A stretch of DNA of 48,957 bases from Alphaproteobacteria bacterium (lineage in GTDB: Bacteria > Pseudomonadota > Alphaproteobacteria > Micropepsales > Micropepsaceae): positions 1 to 48,957 of the forward strand of contig JAFAWQ010000019.1 of NCBI GenBank assembly GCA_019241645.1, in the 5' to 3' direction. The notes under the pieces were generated by a model. That model was given only the letters and a program-made list of their open reading frames with translations. It had not been told where the DNA came from and did no database searches. The translations under genes and the position numbers were made by a program. Of the stretch, positions 40,859 to 48,957 are shown in pieces (the first letter of the stretch is position 1; each line of letters opens with the position of its first letter).

Positions 40859-42355
40859 ATGTTCAATCGCAGTATGGTGCTCGCGGGTATGATCGGCGGT
40901 TTTGTATCGCTTGCCGGATACCAGATTGCCTCCAACACTTTGCAGTCCAGCCAGGCACAGCCTAACAATACGCAACCGGCCAGTAGAAGTATGCCGGCGC
41001 CGAGCCCAAGCGTGAAAGCTTTGCCGCAAGGCGCGACATCGGTGCCGCGCGATATGGCGCAGGTGCAGCTGACGTTCGCGCCGGTGGTTCACCGCGTGAC
41101 GCCTTCGGTAGTAAACGTTTACGCGCGATCGGTTGTCCGGCAGCAGGTAAATCCGCTGTTTGCCGATCCGCTGTTTCAGCAGTTCTTCGGTGTTTCGCCG
41201 GAATTCCGCCAGCGCGTTCAGCAATCGTTGGGCTCCGGCGTGATTGTGCGCGGCGATGGTGTGGTGCTGACGAACCGGCACGTTGTAGAGGGGGGGCAGG
41301 ACATCGTGGTGGCGCTGTCTGACAAGCGGGAGTTCAAGGCGCGTGTATTGCTTTCGGACGCGCGAACGGACCTCGCCGTATTGCGCATCGACGCGCATGG
41401 CGAAAAGCTGCCGAGCATCGCCTTTGGCGATAGCGATCGGGTACAGGTGGGCGATCTGGTGCTCGCCATCGGCAATCCTTTCGGCGTGGGCCAGACCGTG
41501 ACGATGGGCATTGTCTCGGCGCTGGCGCGCACGCAGGTTTCTGCGTCGGACTACCAGTTCTTCATTCAGACGGATGCGGCTATCAATCCCGGCAATTCCG
41601 GCGGCGCACTTGTTACGACCGACGGTAAGCTTGCGGGAATTAACACAGCGATTTTCTCCCGAACCGGCGAGTATGCGGGCATCGGCTTCGCTATTCCTGC
41701 CAATTTGGCGCGGCGCGTGGTTGAAGGCGCCCTTGGCGGCGGATTAAAGTTGCCGTGGATTGGCGCGTCCGGACAACCGGTGACAAGCGATGTGGCAAAA
41801 ACCGTGGGGCTGTCGCGGCCGGGCGGGGTGATCCTGAAGAGCGTGTATCCCGGCGGCCCCGCGGCCAATGCCGGCCTGCATACAGGCGATGTTGTTCTGG
41901 GCGTCGATGGGACAAGCGTGGACGACATGCAGGGCCTCAACTACCGCATCGCCACGCGCCGGCCGGGAGACATGGTAAAGCTCCAGGTTCACGCCGGTAA
42001 TGGCGCACGCGACGTTGAACTGAAGGTTGCCGTGCCACCCGAAAACCCGTCACGGCAGGTGACGACAATCGGGGGACGCAATCCGCTGACCGGCGCCAAG
42101 GTGGAGAATCTTTCGCCGGCAGTGAATACGGAGCTGCAGCTCGATTTGATGGTTCGCGGGGTTGTCGTGCTGTCGCCGGGGGAGTCCATCGCGGCGCGCC
42201 AGGGGTTCCGATCGGGCGACATCATTCGCACCGTAAACGGCGCCGAAATCAACTCGGTTGACGAGCTGAACCGGGCGCTCGGCAACGCCGGTGGCGAGTG
42301 GGATATGGTGGTGGATCGTGGCAGTCAGCGCATCCGCGTGCGCCTAGCCGGCTAG
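40859..42355 (+). CDS. Do-type (DegP/DegQ-like) periplasmic serine protease
   Basis: This 498-residue envelope quality-control protease starts at ATG 40859 with AGAGGTG upstream. A hydrophobic N-terminal segment (residues 6-25) acts as signal or anchor. The trypsin-like domain has His141 (LTNRHVVEGG), Asp171 (ARTDLAVLRI) and Ser247 (INPGNSGGAL). Two PDZ domains follow; the first includes LKSVYPGGPAANAGLHTGDV and the second RQGFRSGDIIRTVNGAEI. No DegP-type Q-loop insert is obvious. Position after rplQ and before rarA/crcB/rluC is a recurring alphaproteobacterial order. Confidence 0.94.
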   Translation: MFNRSMVLAGMIGGFVSLAGYQIASNTLQSSQAQPNNTQPASRSMPAPSPSVKALPQGATSVPRDMAQVQLTFAPVVHRVTPSVVNVYARSVVRQQVNPLFADPLFQQFFGVSPEFRQRVQQSLGSGVIVRGDGVVLTNRHVVEGGQDIVVALSDKREFKARVLLSDARTDLAVLRIDAHGEKLPSIAFGDSDRVQVGDLVLAIGNPFGVGQTVTMGIVSALARTQVSASDYQFFIQTDAAINPGNSGGALVTTDGKLAGINTAIFSRTGEYAGIGFAIPANLARRVVEGALGGGLKLPWIGASGQPVTSDVAKTVGLSRPGGVILKSVYPGGPAANAGLHTGDVVLGVDGTSVDDMQGLNYRIATRRPGDMVKLQVHAGNGARDVELKVAVPPENPSRQVTTIGGRNPLTGAKVENLSPAVNTELQLDLMVRGVVVLSPGESIAARQGFRSGDIIRTVNGAEINSVDELNRALGNAGGEWDMVVDRGSQRIRVRLAG

Positions 42356-42419
42356 CGCCGTATCGCAAACCGGCTCCTTGCTGCATACTGCGGCGTCGTG
42401 CAGGCAACGGAGCGAAACA

Positions 42420-43619
42420 ATGTCGAAGGTTCTCTGCGTTCTCTATGACGATCCCGTGGATGGGTATCCGAAAAGCTATCCGCGCAACGATCTGCCCAAA
42501 CTGAAGAATTATCCGAATGGGCAGACCATGCCCACGCCTTCGGCCATCGACTTCGAGCCAGGTGTGCTGCTCGGATGCGTATCGGGCGAACTCGGCCTGC
42601 GCAAGTTCTTGGAAGATCGCGGCCATAGCCTTGTTGTTACGTCTGACAAGGATGGCGCCAACTCTGCCTTCGATCGCGAGCTTGCCGACGCGGAAATTGT
42701 TATCTCGCAGCCGTTCTGGCCCGCCTATCTAACAGAGGAACGCATCGCCAAGGCGCCGAACCTGAAGCTCGCGATAACCGCCGGTATCGGCTCCGATCAC
42801 GTCGATCTGCAGGCTGCGATGGAGGGTAACATCACCGTCGCCGAGGTCACGTTCTGCAACAGCATCAGCGTTTCGGAGCATGTGCTGATGATGATCCTGT
42901 CGCTCGTCCGCAACTACATTCCATCGTACCAGCAGGTGGTCGCTGGCGGGTGGAACATTGCGGACTGCGTCACGCGCTCCTACGATCTCGAAGGCATGCA
43001 GGTGGGAACGGTCGCAGCTGGCCGCATCGGGCTTGCGGTGCTGCGCCGGCTCAAGCCCTTCGATGTCGGTCTGCATTACACCGATCGTCACCGTCTGCCA
43101 GTCGAGACCGAGCGCGAGTTGAACCTGACCTACCATCCGAGCGTCGAGGACATGGTCAGGGTTTGTGATGTCGTGACGATCAATTGTCCTCTGCACCCGC
43201 AAACGGAGAATCTTTTCGACGAAGCGATGATCGGGCGGATGAAGCGCGGCGCTTTTCTCGTAAACACCGCCCGCGGCAAGATCTGTAATCGCGATGCCGT
43301 CGCCCGTGCGCTGGAAAGCGGGCAGCTGGCCGGCTACGCGGGCGACGTCTGGTTCCCACAGCCCGCGCCGAAGGATCATCCGTGGCGCAGCATGTCCCAT
43401 CACGGCATGACGCCGCATATCTCCGGTAGCTCCTTGTCCGCCCAGACACGCTACGCGGCTGGTACGCGCGAGATTCTGGAGTGTTGGTTCGATGGCCGTC
43501 CAATCAGGGACGAATACCTGATCGTAGCCGGCGGCAGGCTTGCCGGGGCCGGCGCTCACTCCTATAGCCCGGGTGATGCCACCAAAGGGTCAGACGAGGC
43601 CGCACGCTTCCGCGGCTAG
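42420..43619 (+). CDS. fdh: NAD-dependent formate dehydrogenase
   Basis: This enzyme oxidises formate to CO2 with NAD+, giving NADH without metal cofactors. The 399-residue protein is colinear with the Pseudomonas sp. 101 enzyme. The key residues appear at exactly +1: Asn147, Asp222 (NAD specificity, YTDRHR), Arg285 (NTARGK), Gln314 (WFPQPAPKDH) and His333 (TPHISG). The dinucleotide motif is VAAGRIG. ATG 42420 (MSKVLCVLYDDPVDGYPKSY) is the family start. It stands alone, with no methanol or C1 genes in the window, between the Do protease and rarA. A role in formate detoxification or energy supply is inference. Confidence 0.93.
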   Translation: MSKVLCVLYDDPVDGYPKSYPRNDLPKLKNYPNGQTMPTPSAIDFEPGVLLGCVSGELGLRKFLEDRGHSLVVTSDKDGANSAFDRELADAEIVISQPFWPAYLTEERIAKAPNLKLAITAGIGSDHVDLQAAMEGNITVAEVTFCNSISVSEHVLMMILSLVRNYIPSYQQVVAGGWNIADCVTRSYDLEGMQVGTVAAGRIGLAVLRRLKPFDVGLHYTDRHRLPVETERELNLTYHPSVEDMVRVCDVVTINCPLHPQTENLFDEAMIGRMKRGAFLVNTARGKICNRDAVARALESGQLAGYAGDVWFPQPAPKDHPWRSMSHHGMTPHISGSSLSAQTRYAAGTREILECWFDGRPIRDEYLIVAGGRLAGAGAHSYSPGDATKGSDEAARFRG

Positions 43620-43625
43620 GAGCAA

Positions 43626-44933
43626 ATGTCCGATTTGTTCGAAGCCGGAGGACTGGCGAAGGACGCGCCGCGGCCGTTGGCGGATCGCCTGCGGCCCACG
43701 ACTCTTGCCGAGGTGGTCGGGCAGGACCATCTGATCGGGCCGGATGGTCCGATCGGCCGGATGGTGGCGGACAACCGCCCGCATTCCATCATTCTGTGGG
43801 GACCCCCGGGCACCGGCAAGACCACCATCGCCAGGCTCCTCTCGACTGCTTTCCAGCTGCACTTCGTGCAGCTGTCGGCGGTGTTCTCCGGCGTTGCCGA
43901 TCTTAAGAAAACGTTCGAAGCCGCGCGAGCCCGCCGCAAAACAGGGCAGGGCACGCTTCTGTTTATCGACGAAATCCACCGCTTCAACCGCAGCCAGCAG
44001 GATTCTTTTCTGCCAGTCGTGGAAGATGGCACCGTCATTCTGGTCGGGGCGACAACGGAGAACCCCTCCTTCGAATTGAATGGTGCCTTGCTCAGCCGCG
44101 CGCAGGTGCTGGTGCTGCGCCGGCTCGACGATGCTGCGCTCGAAACCTTGCTGCGCCGCGCGGAAGACTTCTACGAGCGGAAATTTCCGCTCACGGACGA
44201 TGCGCGCCAGAGCTTGCGCGCCATGGCCGATGGCGATGGCCGCTATCTGCTAAATCTGGCGGAAGAAGTCGCAGCGCTGAAGGCCACAAAACCGCTGGAT
44301 TCTGCCGCCCTTGTCGCCGCCGTGCAGAAGCGCGCGCCGCTCTATGATAAGTCACGGGAAGAGCACTACAACCTCATCTCCGCGCTGCACAAATCCATCC
44401 GCGGCAGCGATCCGGATGCCGCGCTCTACTGGCTGGCGCGAATGCTGGCGAGCGGCGAGCAGCCGCTCTACATCGCGCGGCGGCTGGTGCGCGCAAGCGT
44501 GGAGGACGTCGGCCTCGCCGATCCGCAGGCCGTGGTGCAGGCGCTGACGGCGAAGGATGTTTACGATTTCCTGGGGTCGCCGGAAGGGGAAATCGCGCTT
44601 GTGCAGTGCGTGTTGTATCTCGCCACCGCGCCGAAATCGAACGCGGTTTATGTGGCGCAGGGTGCTGCCAAACGGGCGGCTGAAGAACATGGTTCGCTCA
44701 TGCCGCCTGCGCATATCCTCAATGCGCCGACCAAGTTGATGAAAAATCTCGGCTACGGCAAAGGCTACGAATACGATCACGCCACGGACGATGCCTTTTC
44801 TGGCCAGAACTATTTTCCGGACGGCATGGAGCGGCAGCAGCTTTATCAACCCAAAGATACCGGCTTCGAACGCGAGATTTCCAAACGCCTGGAATACTGG
44901 TCAAAGCTGCGCCCGAAACGATCAGGGGAGTAG
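43626..44933 (+). CDS. rarA: Replication-associated recombination protein A (AAA+ ATPase)
   Basis: RarA (MgsA) is a clamp-loader-like AAA+ ATPase acting at stalled replication forks. The 435-residue protein has Walker A GPPGTGKT (residues 59-66), Walker B LLFIDEIHRFNRSQQD, the sensor GATTENPSFELNGALLSR and the tetramerisation region ALYWLARMLASGEQPLYIAR. The C-terminal signature YDHATDDAFSGQNYFPDGM is intact. It starts 6 nt after the formate dehydrogenase stop, so the two may be co-transcribed. Confidence 0.96.
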   Translation: MSDLFEAGGLAKDAPRPLADRLRPTTLAEVVGQDHLIGPDGPIGRMVADNRPHSIILWGPPGTGKTTIARLLSTAFQLHFVQLSAVFSGVADLKKTFEAARARRKTGQGTLLFIDEIHRFNRSQQDSFLPVVEDGTVILVGATTENPSFELNGALLSRAQVLVLRRLDDAALETLLRRAEDFYERKFPLTDDARQSLRAMADGDGRYLLNLAEEVAALKATKPLDSAALVAAVQKRAPLYDKSREEHYNLISALHKSIRGSDPDAALYWLARMLASGEQPLYIARRLVRASVEDVGLADPQAVVQALTAKDVYDFLGSPEGEIALVQCVLYLATAPKSNAVYVAQGAAKRAAEEHGSLMPPAHILNAPTKLMKNLGYGKGYEYDHATDDAFSGQNYFPDGMERQQLYQPKDTGFEREISKRLEYWSKLRPKRSGE

Positions 44934-44981
44934 CAGCGAGGAATCTGCTATAGCCACGGCCGAACAATCACGGTTTCTCCG

Positions 44982-45359
44982 ATGCAACTTATGATCTTGC
45001 TGGCCGTGGCGCTCGGAGGCGCGATCGGTTCGCTGGCGCGCTATTTCGTTGCTTCCGTCGTTCAGCAGTCAACGGCCCAATTCCCTTGGGGAATATTCGT
45101 CGTAAACGTTTCCGGCGGCTTCCTGATGGGCGTCATCGTGGAATTGTCAGCACTGAAGCTCAACGTTTCGCCGGAGATGCGTGCGTTCCTCACGGTGGGC
45201 ATTCTCGGCGGCTACACGACGTTTTCGACCTTTTCGCTGGACAGCGCGCTACTCATTCAGCGCGGTGCATATGCGACTGTCGCGGCCTATGTGATCGGCT
45301 CTACGGTCCTTTCGATCCTCGCGCTCTTCGCCGGACTCTGGATCATGCGTACTCTCTGA
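44982..45359 (+). CDS. crcB: Fluoride ion channel CrcB/Fluc
   Basis: This small dual-topology membrane channel exports fluoride. The 125-residue protein has four hydrophobic helices and the family motifs LGGAIGSLARYF, FPWGIFVVNVSGGFLMG and the TTFSTFS turn (GGYTTFSTFSLDS) with the conserved Phe residues. ATG 44982 is followed by another ATG at 44991. There is no room (48 nt) for a fluoride riboswitch upstream. The stop overlaps the rluC start (TGATG). Confidence 0.95.
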   Translation: MQLMILLAVALGGAIGSLARYFVASVVQQSTAQFPWGIFVVNVSGGFLMGVIVELSALKLNVSPEMRAFLTVGILGGYTTFSTFSLDSALLIQRGAYATVAAYVIGSTVLSILALFAGLWIMRTL

Positions 45360-46366
45360 TGGCAGAAAACGTCATCGTCGAAGCTGACGACAACGGCATC
45401 CGGTTGGATCGCTGGTTCAAGCGGCACTATCCAGCCTTGAGTCATTGCGCGCTGGAGAAATTGCTGCGCACCGGACAGGTACGGGTGGACGGCAAACAGG
45501 CGAAGGCGAGCGACCGGTTGACCACAGGGCAGATTTTGCGCCTGCCTCCTCAGATGCAGGGCGCTAAAGCCCCTGAAGGGCGACTATCCACAGAACGATC
45601 CACAGTTCACAGACAGTTAACAGACCGAGAGAAGAACGAAGCGAAAGAGCTTGTTATTAATCAGGATTCTTCGGTTCTCGTGCTGAATAAGCCGTCAGGG
45701 TTGGCGACGCAGGGGGGCAGCGGAATCACCAGGCATGTCGATGGCTTGCTTGAGCATTTGAAGTTCGGGAAAAAGCAAAAGCCTCGGCTGGTTCATCGTC
45801 TGGATCGGGATACGTCCGGGGTGCTGGTAGTAGCACGTACCGCACCCGCCGCGGCCGCGCTCTCCGAATCGCTGCGCCGTCGCGATGCGCAAAAAATCTA
45901 TTGGGCTCTGACCCGTGGCGTGCCGGAGAAACATGCCGGGACGATCAAGCTCCCGCTCGCGAAAGAAGGCCGGCGCGGCAAGGAGAAGATGGTTGGTGTG
46001 GAGCACGATGCTGAGGACGCCAAATATGCCATCACCGACTATGTGGTGATCGACCACGCTGGAAGCGAATACGCGTGGGTAGCCGCCAAGCCCGTGACCG
46101 GCCGTACGCATCAGATCCGCGTTCATCTCGCGAACCTCGGCACCCCCATCGTGGGCGACTTCAAATATGGCGGCGCCGCCGCTCAGCCTTCGCGCGGCAT
46201 CGAGAAGAGGCTGCATCTGCATGCGCGCTCCATCGACATCGCCCATCCCGATGGCGGGCGCCTGCGTGTCACGGCGCCGGTTCCTCCGCATATACAGAAG
46301 GCGTGGAAGCTCTTAGGATTTCAGGAAAGCGATGCCCGCGATCCATTTCCGTCCAAACGCAAATGA
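45359..46366 (+). CDS. rluC: RluA-family 23S rRNA pseudouridine synthase
   Basis: This 335-residue enzyme converts uridines to pseudouridine, probably in 23S rRNA. An S4 RNA-binding domain (residues 14-62, RLDRWFKRHYPALSHCALEK) precedes the catalytic domain with VHRLDRDTSGVLVVART, Asp149 being the catalytic aspartate. Residues 69-100 form a polar linker (GRLSTERSTVHRQLTDREKN). ATG 45359 overlaps the crcB stop and is followed by a correct S4 domain. The stop overlaps the next gene as ATGA. The exact rRNA site cannot be told from sequence; RluC is the best match by architecture. Confidence 0.92.
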   Translation: MAENVIVEADDNGIRLDRWFKRHYPALSHCALEKLLRTGQVRVDGKQAKASDRLTTGQILRLPPQMQGAKAPEGRLSTERSTVHRQLTDREKNEAKELVINQDSSVLVLNKPSGLATQGGSGITRHVDGLLEHLKFGKKQKPRLVHRLDRDTSGVLVVARTAPAAAALSESLRRRDAQKIYWALTRGVPEKHAGTIKLPLAKEGRRGKEKMVGVEHDAEDAKYAITDYVVIDHAGSEYAWVAAKPVTGRTHQIRVHLANLGTPIVGDFKYGGAAAQPSRGIEKRLHLHARSIDIAHPDGGRLRVTAPVPPHIQKAWKLLGFQESDARDPFPSKRK

Positions 46367-46662
46367 TTCAATCTACTGCTCTACGACTCTCAGCCGTTCG
46401 TGCGTTTCTTGGACGTGTCCATCCAGAAATGCGGCTTATCAAGATCTCAATGAAGGAAAATGAGATTATTGTTACGGTGGTGTTGAACTGTAAGCCGAGC
46501 GAACGCGTGCGTGACGATATTTCCGAAGCGACAACCGAAATTGTTGTGGACTTTCCATGGGGCACTATGATTGCAGAACAGCTCGAAATCAGCACCGCTC
46601 CGCTTCCCAACGAGAATATTTTGGAGTGTGGCTGGATTTTTCAGCGCGCAGAATATCAATGA
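46363..46662 (+). CDS. Small protein of unknown function
   Basis: This 99-residue protein was not recognised. It starts at ATG 46363, overlapping the rluC stop (ATGA), and its own stop overlaps the bicupin start (ATGA 46659-46662), which argues that it is real. The sequence looks soluble: an N-terminal helix (SAVRAFLGRVHPEMRLIKIS), a strand (ENEIIVTVVLNC) and a conserved-looking helix DDISEATTEIVVDFPWGTMI, then ILECGWIFQR. No signal peptide or membrane segment. Base composition is slightly AT-richer than its neighbours. Confidence 0.7.
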   Translation: MIQSTALRLSAVRAFLGRVHPEMRLIKISMKENEIIVTVVLNCKPSERVRDDISEATTEIVVDFPWGTMIAEQLEISTAPLPNENILECGWIFQRAEYQ

Positions 46663-47738
46663 AGCAGCCACCGAAACCATCCTTCATTAAGAATTGGCGC
46701 GAGATTGAGGCGCTAGCAGCGCCGCCGAACGCCGGCGAGGATTTCGGCTTTGCGTCCGAACTCTCGACAGCCGCGGGTATCAATCACTTCCGGGTTGCCC
46801 ATTTGCGCATTCCGCCGGGCCGGCGCGCCTATCCGCCGCTGGCCATGGACGATCTGGAAATCTTCGCTTTTGTGCTGGAAGGCACGCCCGATTTATGGGC
46901 GGATGGGTATCTGCATCGCTTGAAAGAGGGGCACGGCGTCACGCTGAAGGCGCGCACCGGGCTGGTGCATTCGCTCATCAACAACTCGCAAAACGATGCG
47001 CGCGTGTTCGTGATGACAGAGGCTTTCCGCCGCAATTCGCGTGCGGTGCATCCGGTCGATCCCATCCAAAAAGAATATCTCGTCAAATCCGGCATGCTGT
47101 GGGACGACGCCCCGCTGCATATGCTGGGTCCGAACAACGGCAAACCTGGATCGCCGGCGGGCCGCCGGCGTTACCCGCCGGAGTCCGTGGTGCATTGGCG
47201 GGACATTTTGAACAAGAAACCGATCCGCTATCCCAACAGTGATGAAGATCAGACTCTGGATGCGCGCTTTGACAATCAGGGGCAATTCTCCCGGATTGCC
47301 ATGCGTGTGCAACTTTTGAAACCCGGACGGCGAACGTCTTGGCCACACGCCGAGCGCGATGAAAGCGAATTTGTCTATGTCATCTCCGGCCGGCTCGATG
47401 CGTGGAACGATGGCTGGATCACGGCGGTGACGGAAGGCGATTCTGTCGGCTGGAAGAACGGCACCGGCATCACCCATGCGATTATCAACAACAGCAATGA
47501 GGATGCCGTGTTTGTGGTGGGCGGCGAGCGCTCGCGCTTTATCAATCAGTATTGGTATCCGTTCCATCCGAAATACAACAAGGAAATCGGCGCGGCGTAT
47601 TGGGCCGATCATCCGGTGCCGAATCTGGGGCCGCATGACGGCCTGCCGGACGCACTACGGGAAAAACTGCCGTCGCGATTGCGGCGCTCACCGGTCACTG
47701 CCAATGAAGCCGCACGAAATCTCGGTAAGGTCAGGTGA
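46659..47738 (+). CDS. Bicupin-domain protein
   Basis: This 359-residue soluble protein has two cupin halves. Cupin 1 (about residues 45-120) has LRIPPGRRAYPPLAMDDLEI, then FVLEGTPDLWADGY and GLVHSLINNS. Cupin 2 (about 215-290) has LLKPGRRTSWPHAERDESEF, then VYVISGRLDAWNDG and GITHAIINNS. Candidate metal ligands are His230, Glu237 and His273 in the second half. In the first half the leading histidine is missing (Glu67 and His104 remain), so only one metal site is likely. The enzymatic role is unknown. It is coupled by ATGA overlap to the upstream small gene. Confidence 0.85.
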   Translation: MKQPPKPSFIKNWREIEALAAPPNAGEDFGFASELSTAAGINHFRVAHLRIPPGRRAYPPLAMDDLEIFAFVLEGTPDLWADGYLHRLKEGHGVTLKARTGLVHSLINNSQNDARVFVMTEAFRRNSRAVHPVDPIQKEYLVKSGMLWDDAPLHMLGPNNGKPGSPAGRRRYPPESVVHWRDILNKKPIRYPNSDEDQTLDARFDNQGQFSRIAMRVQLLKPGRRTSWPHAERDESEFVYVISGRLDAWNDGWITAVTEGDSVGWKNGTGITHAIINNSNEDAVFVVGGERSRFINQYWYPFHPKYNKEIGAAYWADHPVPNLGPHDGLPDALREKLPSRLRRSPVTANEAARNLGKVR

Positions 47739-47802
47739 GCAGGCCGCTCCGGGCCACGCGACCGGTGCATTCCGCCAAAGAATCAGATTTCCTCCAGCTG
47801 AA

Positions 47803-48510
47803 ATGGCGGGACGCTTGCTAGGCAGACATGGCGGCTGCTTACGCCGGATTGTTTTGGCGCTTGTAGCCGTCGCAGCTGCGCCGGTTGTTCTGTTGTTGAT
47901 ATTCCGCTTTCTGCCGGTGCCAGTGACGCCGCAGATCGTCATCGCCTTTTTCTCGGGTGAACCCGCCCACTATGAATGGCGCGATCTTTCACGCATATCG
48001 CCTTATCTGGCGAAGGCCGTGATTGCGGCTGAGGACGCAAAATTCTGCCGCCATCATGGCTTCGACTGGCAATCGATCGACCAGGCCGTAAAGGCGCACG
48101 CACGCCATCCCAAGAAACGCCTGCGCGGCGCCAGTACATTGTCGCAGCAGGCGGCCCGAAGTCTATTTCTGGTTCCCTGGCGTAGCTGGGTCCGGAAAGG
48201 GCTGGAAGCCTACATCACCGTACTGATGGAAGGCATGTGGCCGAAGCGGCGGATTCTTGCTACCTATCTCAATCTCGTGGATTGGGGGCACGGCTATTTC
48301 GGCGCGGAGGCTGCGGCGCAGGGATATTTCCACAAACCAGCATCAACACTTACCGCGCGACAGGCATCGCGGCTGGCTGCCATTCTCCCCAACCCGGAAG
48401 GCTGGCGGGCCTTGCATCCCGGGCCCTATGTTGCCCGGCGCTCGGGGGAATTGATGGGCCGGATGCGCGTGGTTGATCGTGATCGTCTGGATGCCTGCAT
48501 TCGACGCTAG
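47803..48510 (+). CDS. mtgA: Monofunctional biosynthetic peptidoglycan transglycosylase
   Basis: MtgA polymerises lipid II into glycan strands. From ATG 47803 the protein has 235 residues, normal for the family. One N-terminal membrane anchor lies at about residues 14-37. The GT51 motif AAEDAKFCRHHGFDW contains the catalytic Glu77. Further motifs are RGASTLSQQAARSLFLVPWR and KRRILATYLNLVDWGHGYFG, followed by AAAQGYF and AAILPNPEGW. In the second motif the usual RGGSTITQQ is RGASTLSQQ. It has no transpeptidase domain. An FzlA-like gene follows after 35 nt. Confidence 0.95.
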   Translation: MAGRLLGRHGGCLRRIVLALVAVAAAPVVLLLIFRFLPVPVTPQIVIAFFSGEPAHYEWRDLSRISPYLAKAVIAAEDAKFCRHHGFDWQSIDQAVKAHARHPKKRLRGASTLSQQAARSLFLVPWRSWVRKGLEAYITVLMEGMWPKRRILATYLNLVDWGHGYFGAEAAAQGYFHKPASTLTARQASRLAAILPNPEGWRALHPGPYVARRSGELMGRMRVVDRDRLDACIRR

Positions 48511-48545
48511 ACCGCAGGCCAACTTTCGCTAGATTTATCAGGCTC

Positions 48546-48957
48546 ATGCGACGTTTGATTCACCTTCTCCTTTCGCCGCCGTCCCGCTTTGCACGCCTGC
48601 TGATCGGCGAGAAGCGCCTGGCCGTCGATCCGGTTGTACCGGACGATCCGGCCGCGCAGCTGCCGGTGTTTATCGACATGGACGGCACGCGCGCAGTCGG
48701 GTTGTGGGCCATCGTCGATCATCTGGAAGGCGGGTATCCGGAGCATCCGATGACGCCCGAAGACCCCGCCGCGCGGGCCGAGTCCTTGCGGCTGGTCGAT
48801 TGGGCGCTGGGGCCCCTGCATGAAAACACGACCCGCAAGATCGTTTACGAGAAAGCTTCGCAGCGATTCACCGGCGCGCCGGCGAAACGGGCACCGGATA
48901 TGGAGGCCATCCGCGCCGGGCGGGAAGGGGTGAAACTCGCGCTGAAGGAGATCGGCG
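48546..48957 (+). CDS. Glutathione S-transferase-like protein, resembles FzlA (3' end outside window)
   Basis: The first 137 residues are present. A thioredoxin-like N-domain (LIHLLLSPPSRFARLLIGEK, then LPVFIDMDGTRAVGLWAIVD) leads into a helical GST C-domain (LVDWALGPLHENTTRKIVYE, then RAGREGVKLALKEIG). The pattern, including IVYEKASQRFTG and AIRAGREG, resembles FzlA, a GST-fold protein that binds FtsZ and promotes constriction in alphaproteobacteria. A generic GST is the alternative. The GST catalytic Ser/Tyr position is not clear, which would fit a non-enzymatic role. It lies next to mtgA, also an envelope-growth gene. Confidence 0.65.
   Translation, partial: MRRLIHLLLSPPSRFARLLIGEKRLAVDPVVPDDPAAQLPVFIDMDGTRAVGLWAIVDHLEGGYPEHPMTPEDPAARAESLRLVDWALGPLHENTTRKIVYEKASQRFTGAPAKRAPDMEAIRAGREGVKLALKEIG

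Noticed and set aside
44934..44981. Fluoride riboswitch before crcB
   Set aside because: The gap is 48 nt, too short for the known aptamer, and no matching fold was seen.

Overview
The window is a GC-rich chromosomal segment from an alphaproteobacterium. Evidence for this is the RpoB/RpoC, ribosomal protein and EF-Tu sequences, the short-lid adenylate kinase, an NAD-dependent formate dehydrogenase of the Pseudomonas sp. 101 type, and the block rplQ - Do protease - rarA - crcB - rluC. A GST-like protein resembling the cell-division factor FzlA follows mtgA. Winged-helix/TPR regulators, GloVer-repeat proteins and a Fur-type operator suggest a free-living soil or water organism. I cannot assign a genus.

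Layout. Positions 1-5754 hold the 3' part of rpoB and complete rpoC, ended by a strong hairpin terminator. 5.9-7.8 kb carries a two-gene alkylation-repair operon (Ada-AlkA fusion and Ogt). 7.9-10.8 kb, on the minus strand, is a four-gene extracytoplasmic flavin module: an outer-membrane barrel, an FMN-binding protein, the FMN transferase ApbE and a four-helix, histidine-bearing membrane protein. A palindromic Fur-like box lies upstream. 11.1-27.8 kb is one long translation gene train (str, S10 and spc operons: rpsL to secY-adk). It is interrupted only by a TylF-type methyltransferase between rpsG and fusA. 27.9-38.2 kb is an accessory insertion separating adk from rpsM. It holds an EEP-family phosphatase, an RND efflux pump with its adaptor, a winged-helix/TPR membrane regulator, two intact and one truncated copy of a secreted protein family of unknown function, and a GloVer-repeat protein. 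38.4-40.8 kb is the alpha operon (rpsM, rpsK, rpoA, rplQ), with its own near-consensus promoter. 40.9-49 kb carries a Do-type protease, formate dehydrogenase, rarA, an overlapping crcB-rluC-unknown-bicupin string, mtgA and a partial FzlA-like gene.

How it works together. Most of the window is the core transcription/translation machinery, with tight stop-start overlaps that imply translational coupling. The accessory cargo sits at four positions in or beside this otherwise conserved neighbourhood: rpoC/rpsL, rpsG/fusA, adk/rpsM and Do protease/rarA. At two of these, good sigma-70 promoters (before rpsL and before rpsM) restore independent transcription of the downstream operon. The most notable points are the Fur-boxed flavin module, the methyltransferase embedded in the str operon, and a deletion scar at about 33.1 kb. 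At the scar the tail of a second regulator copy abuts the tail of a third secreted-protein copy. No rRNA, tRNA, CRISPR array or insertion sequence was seen.
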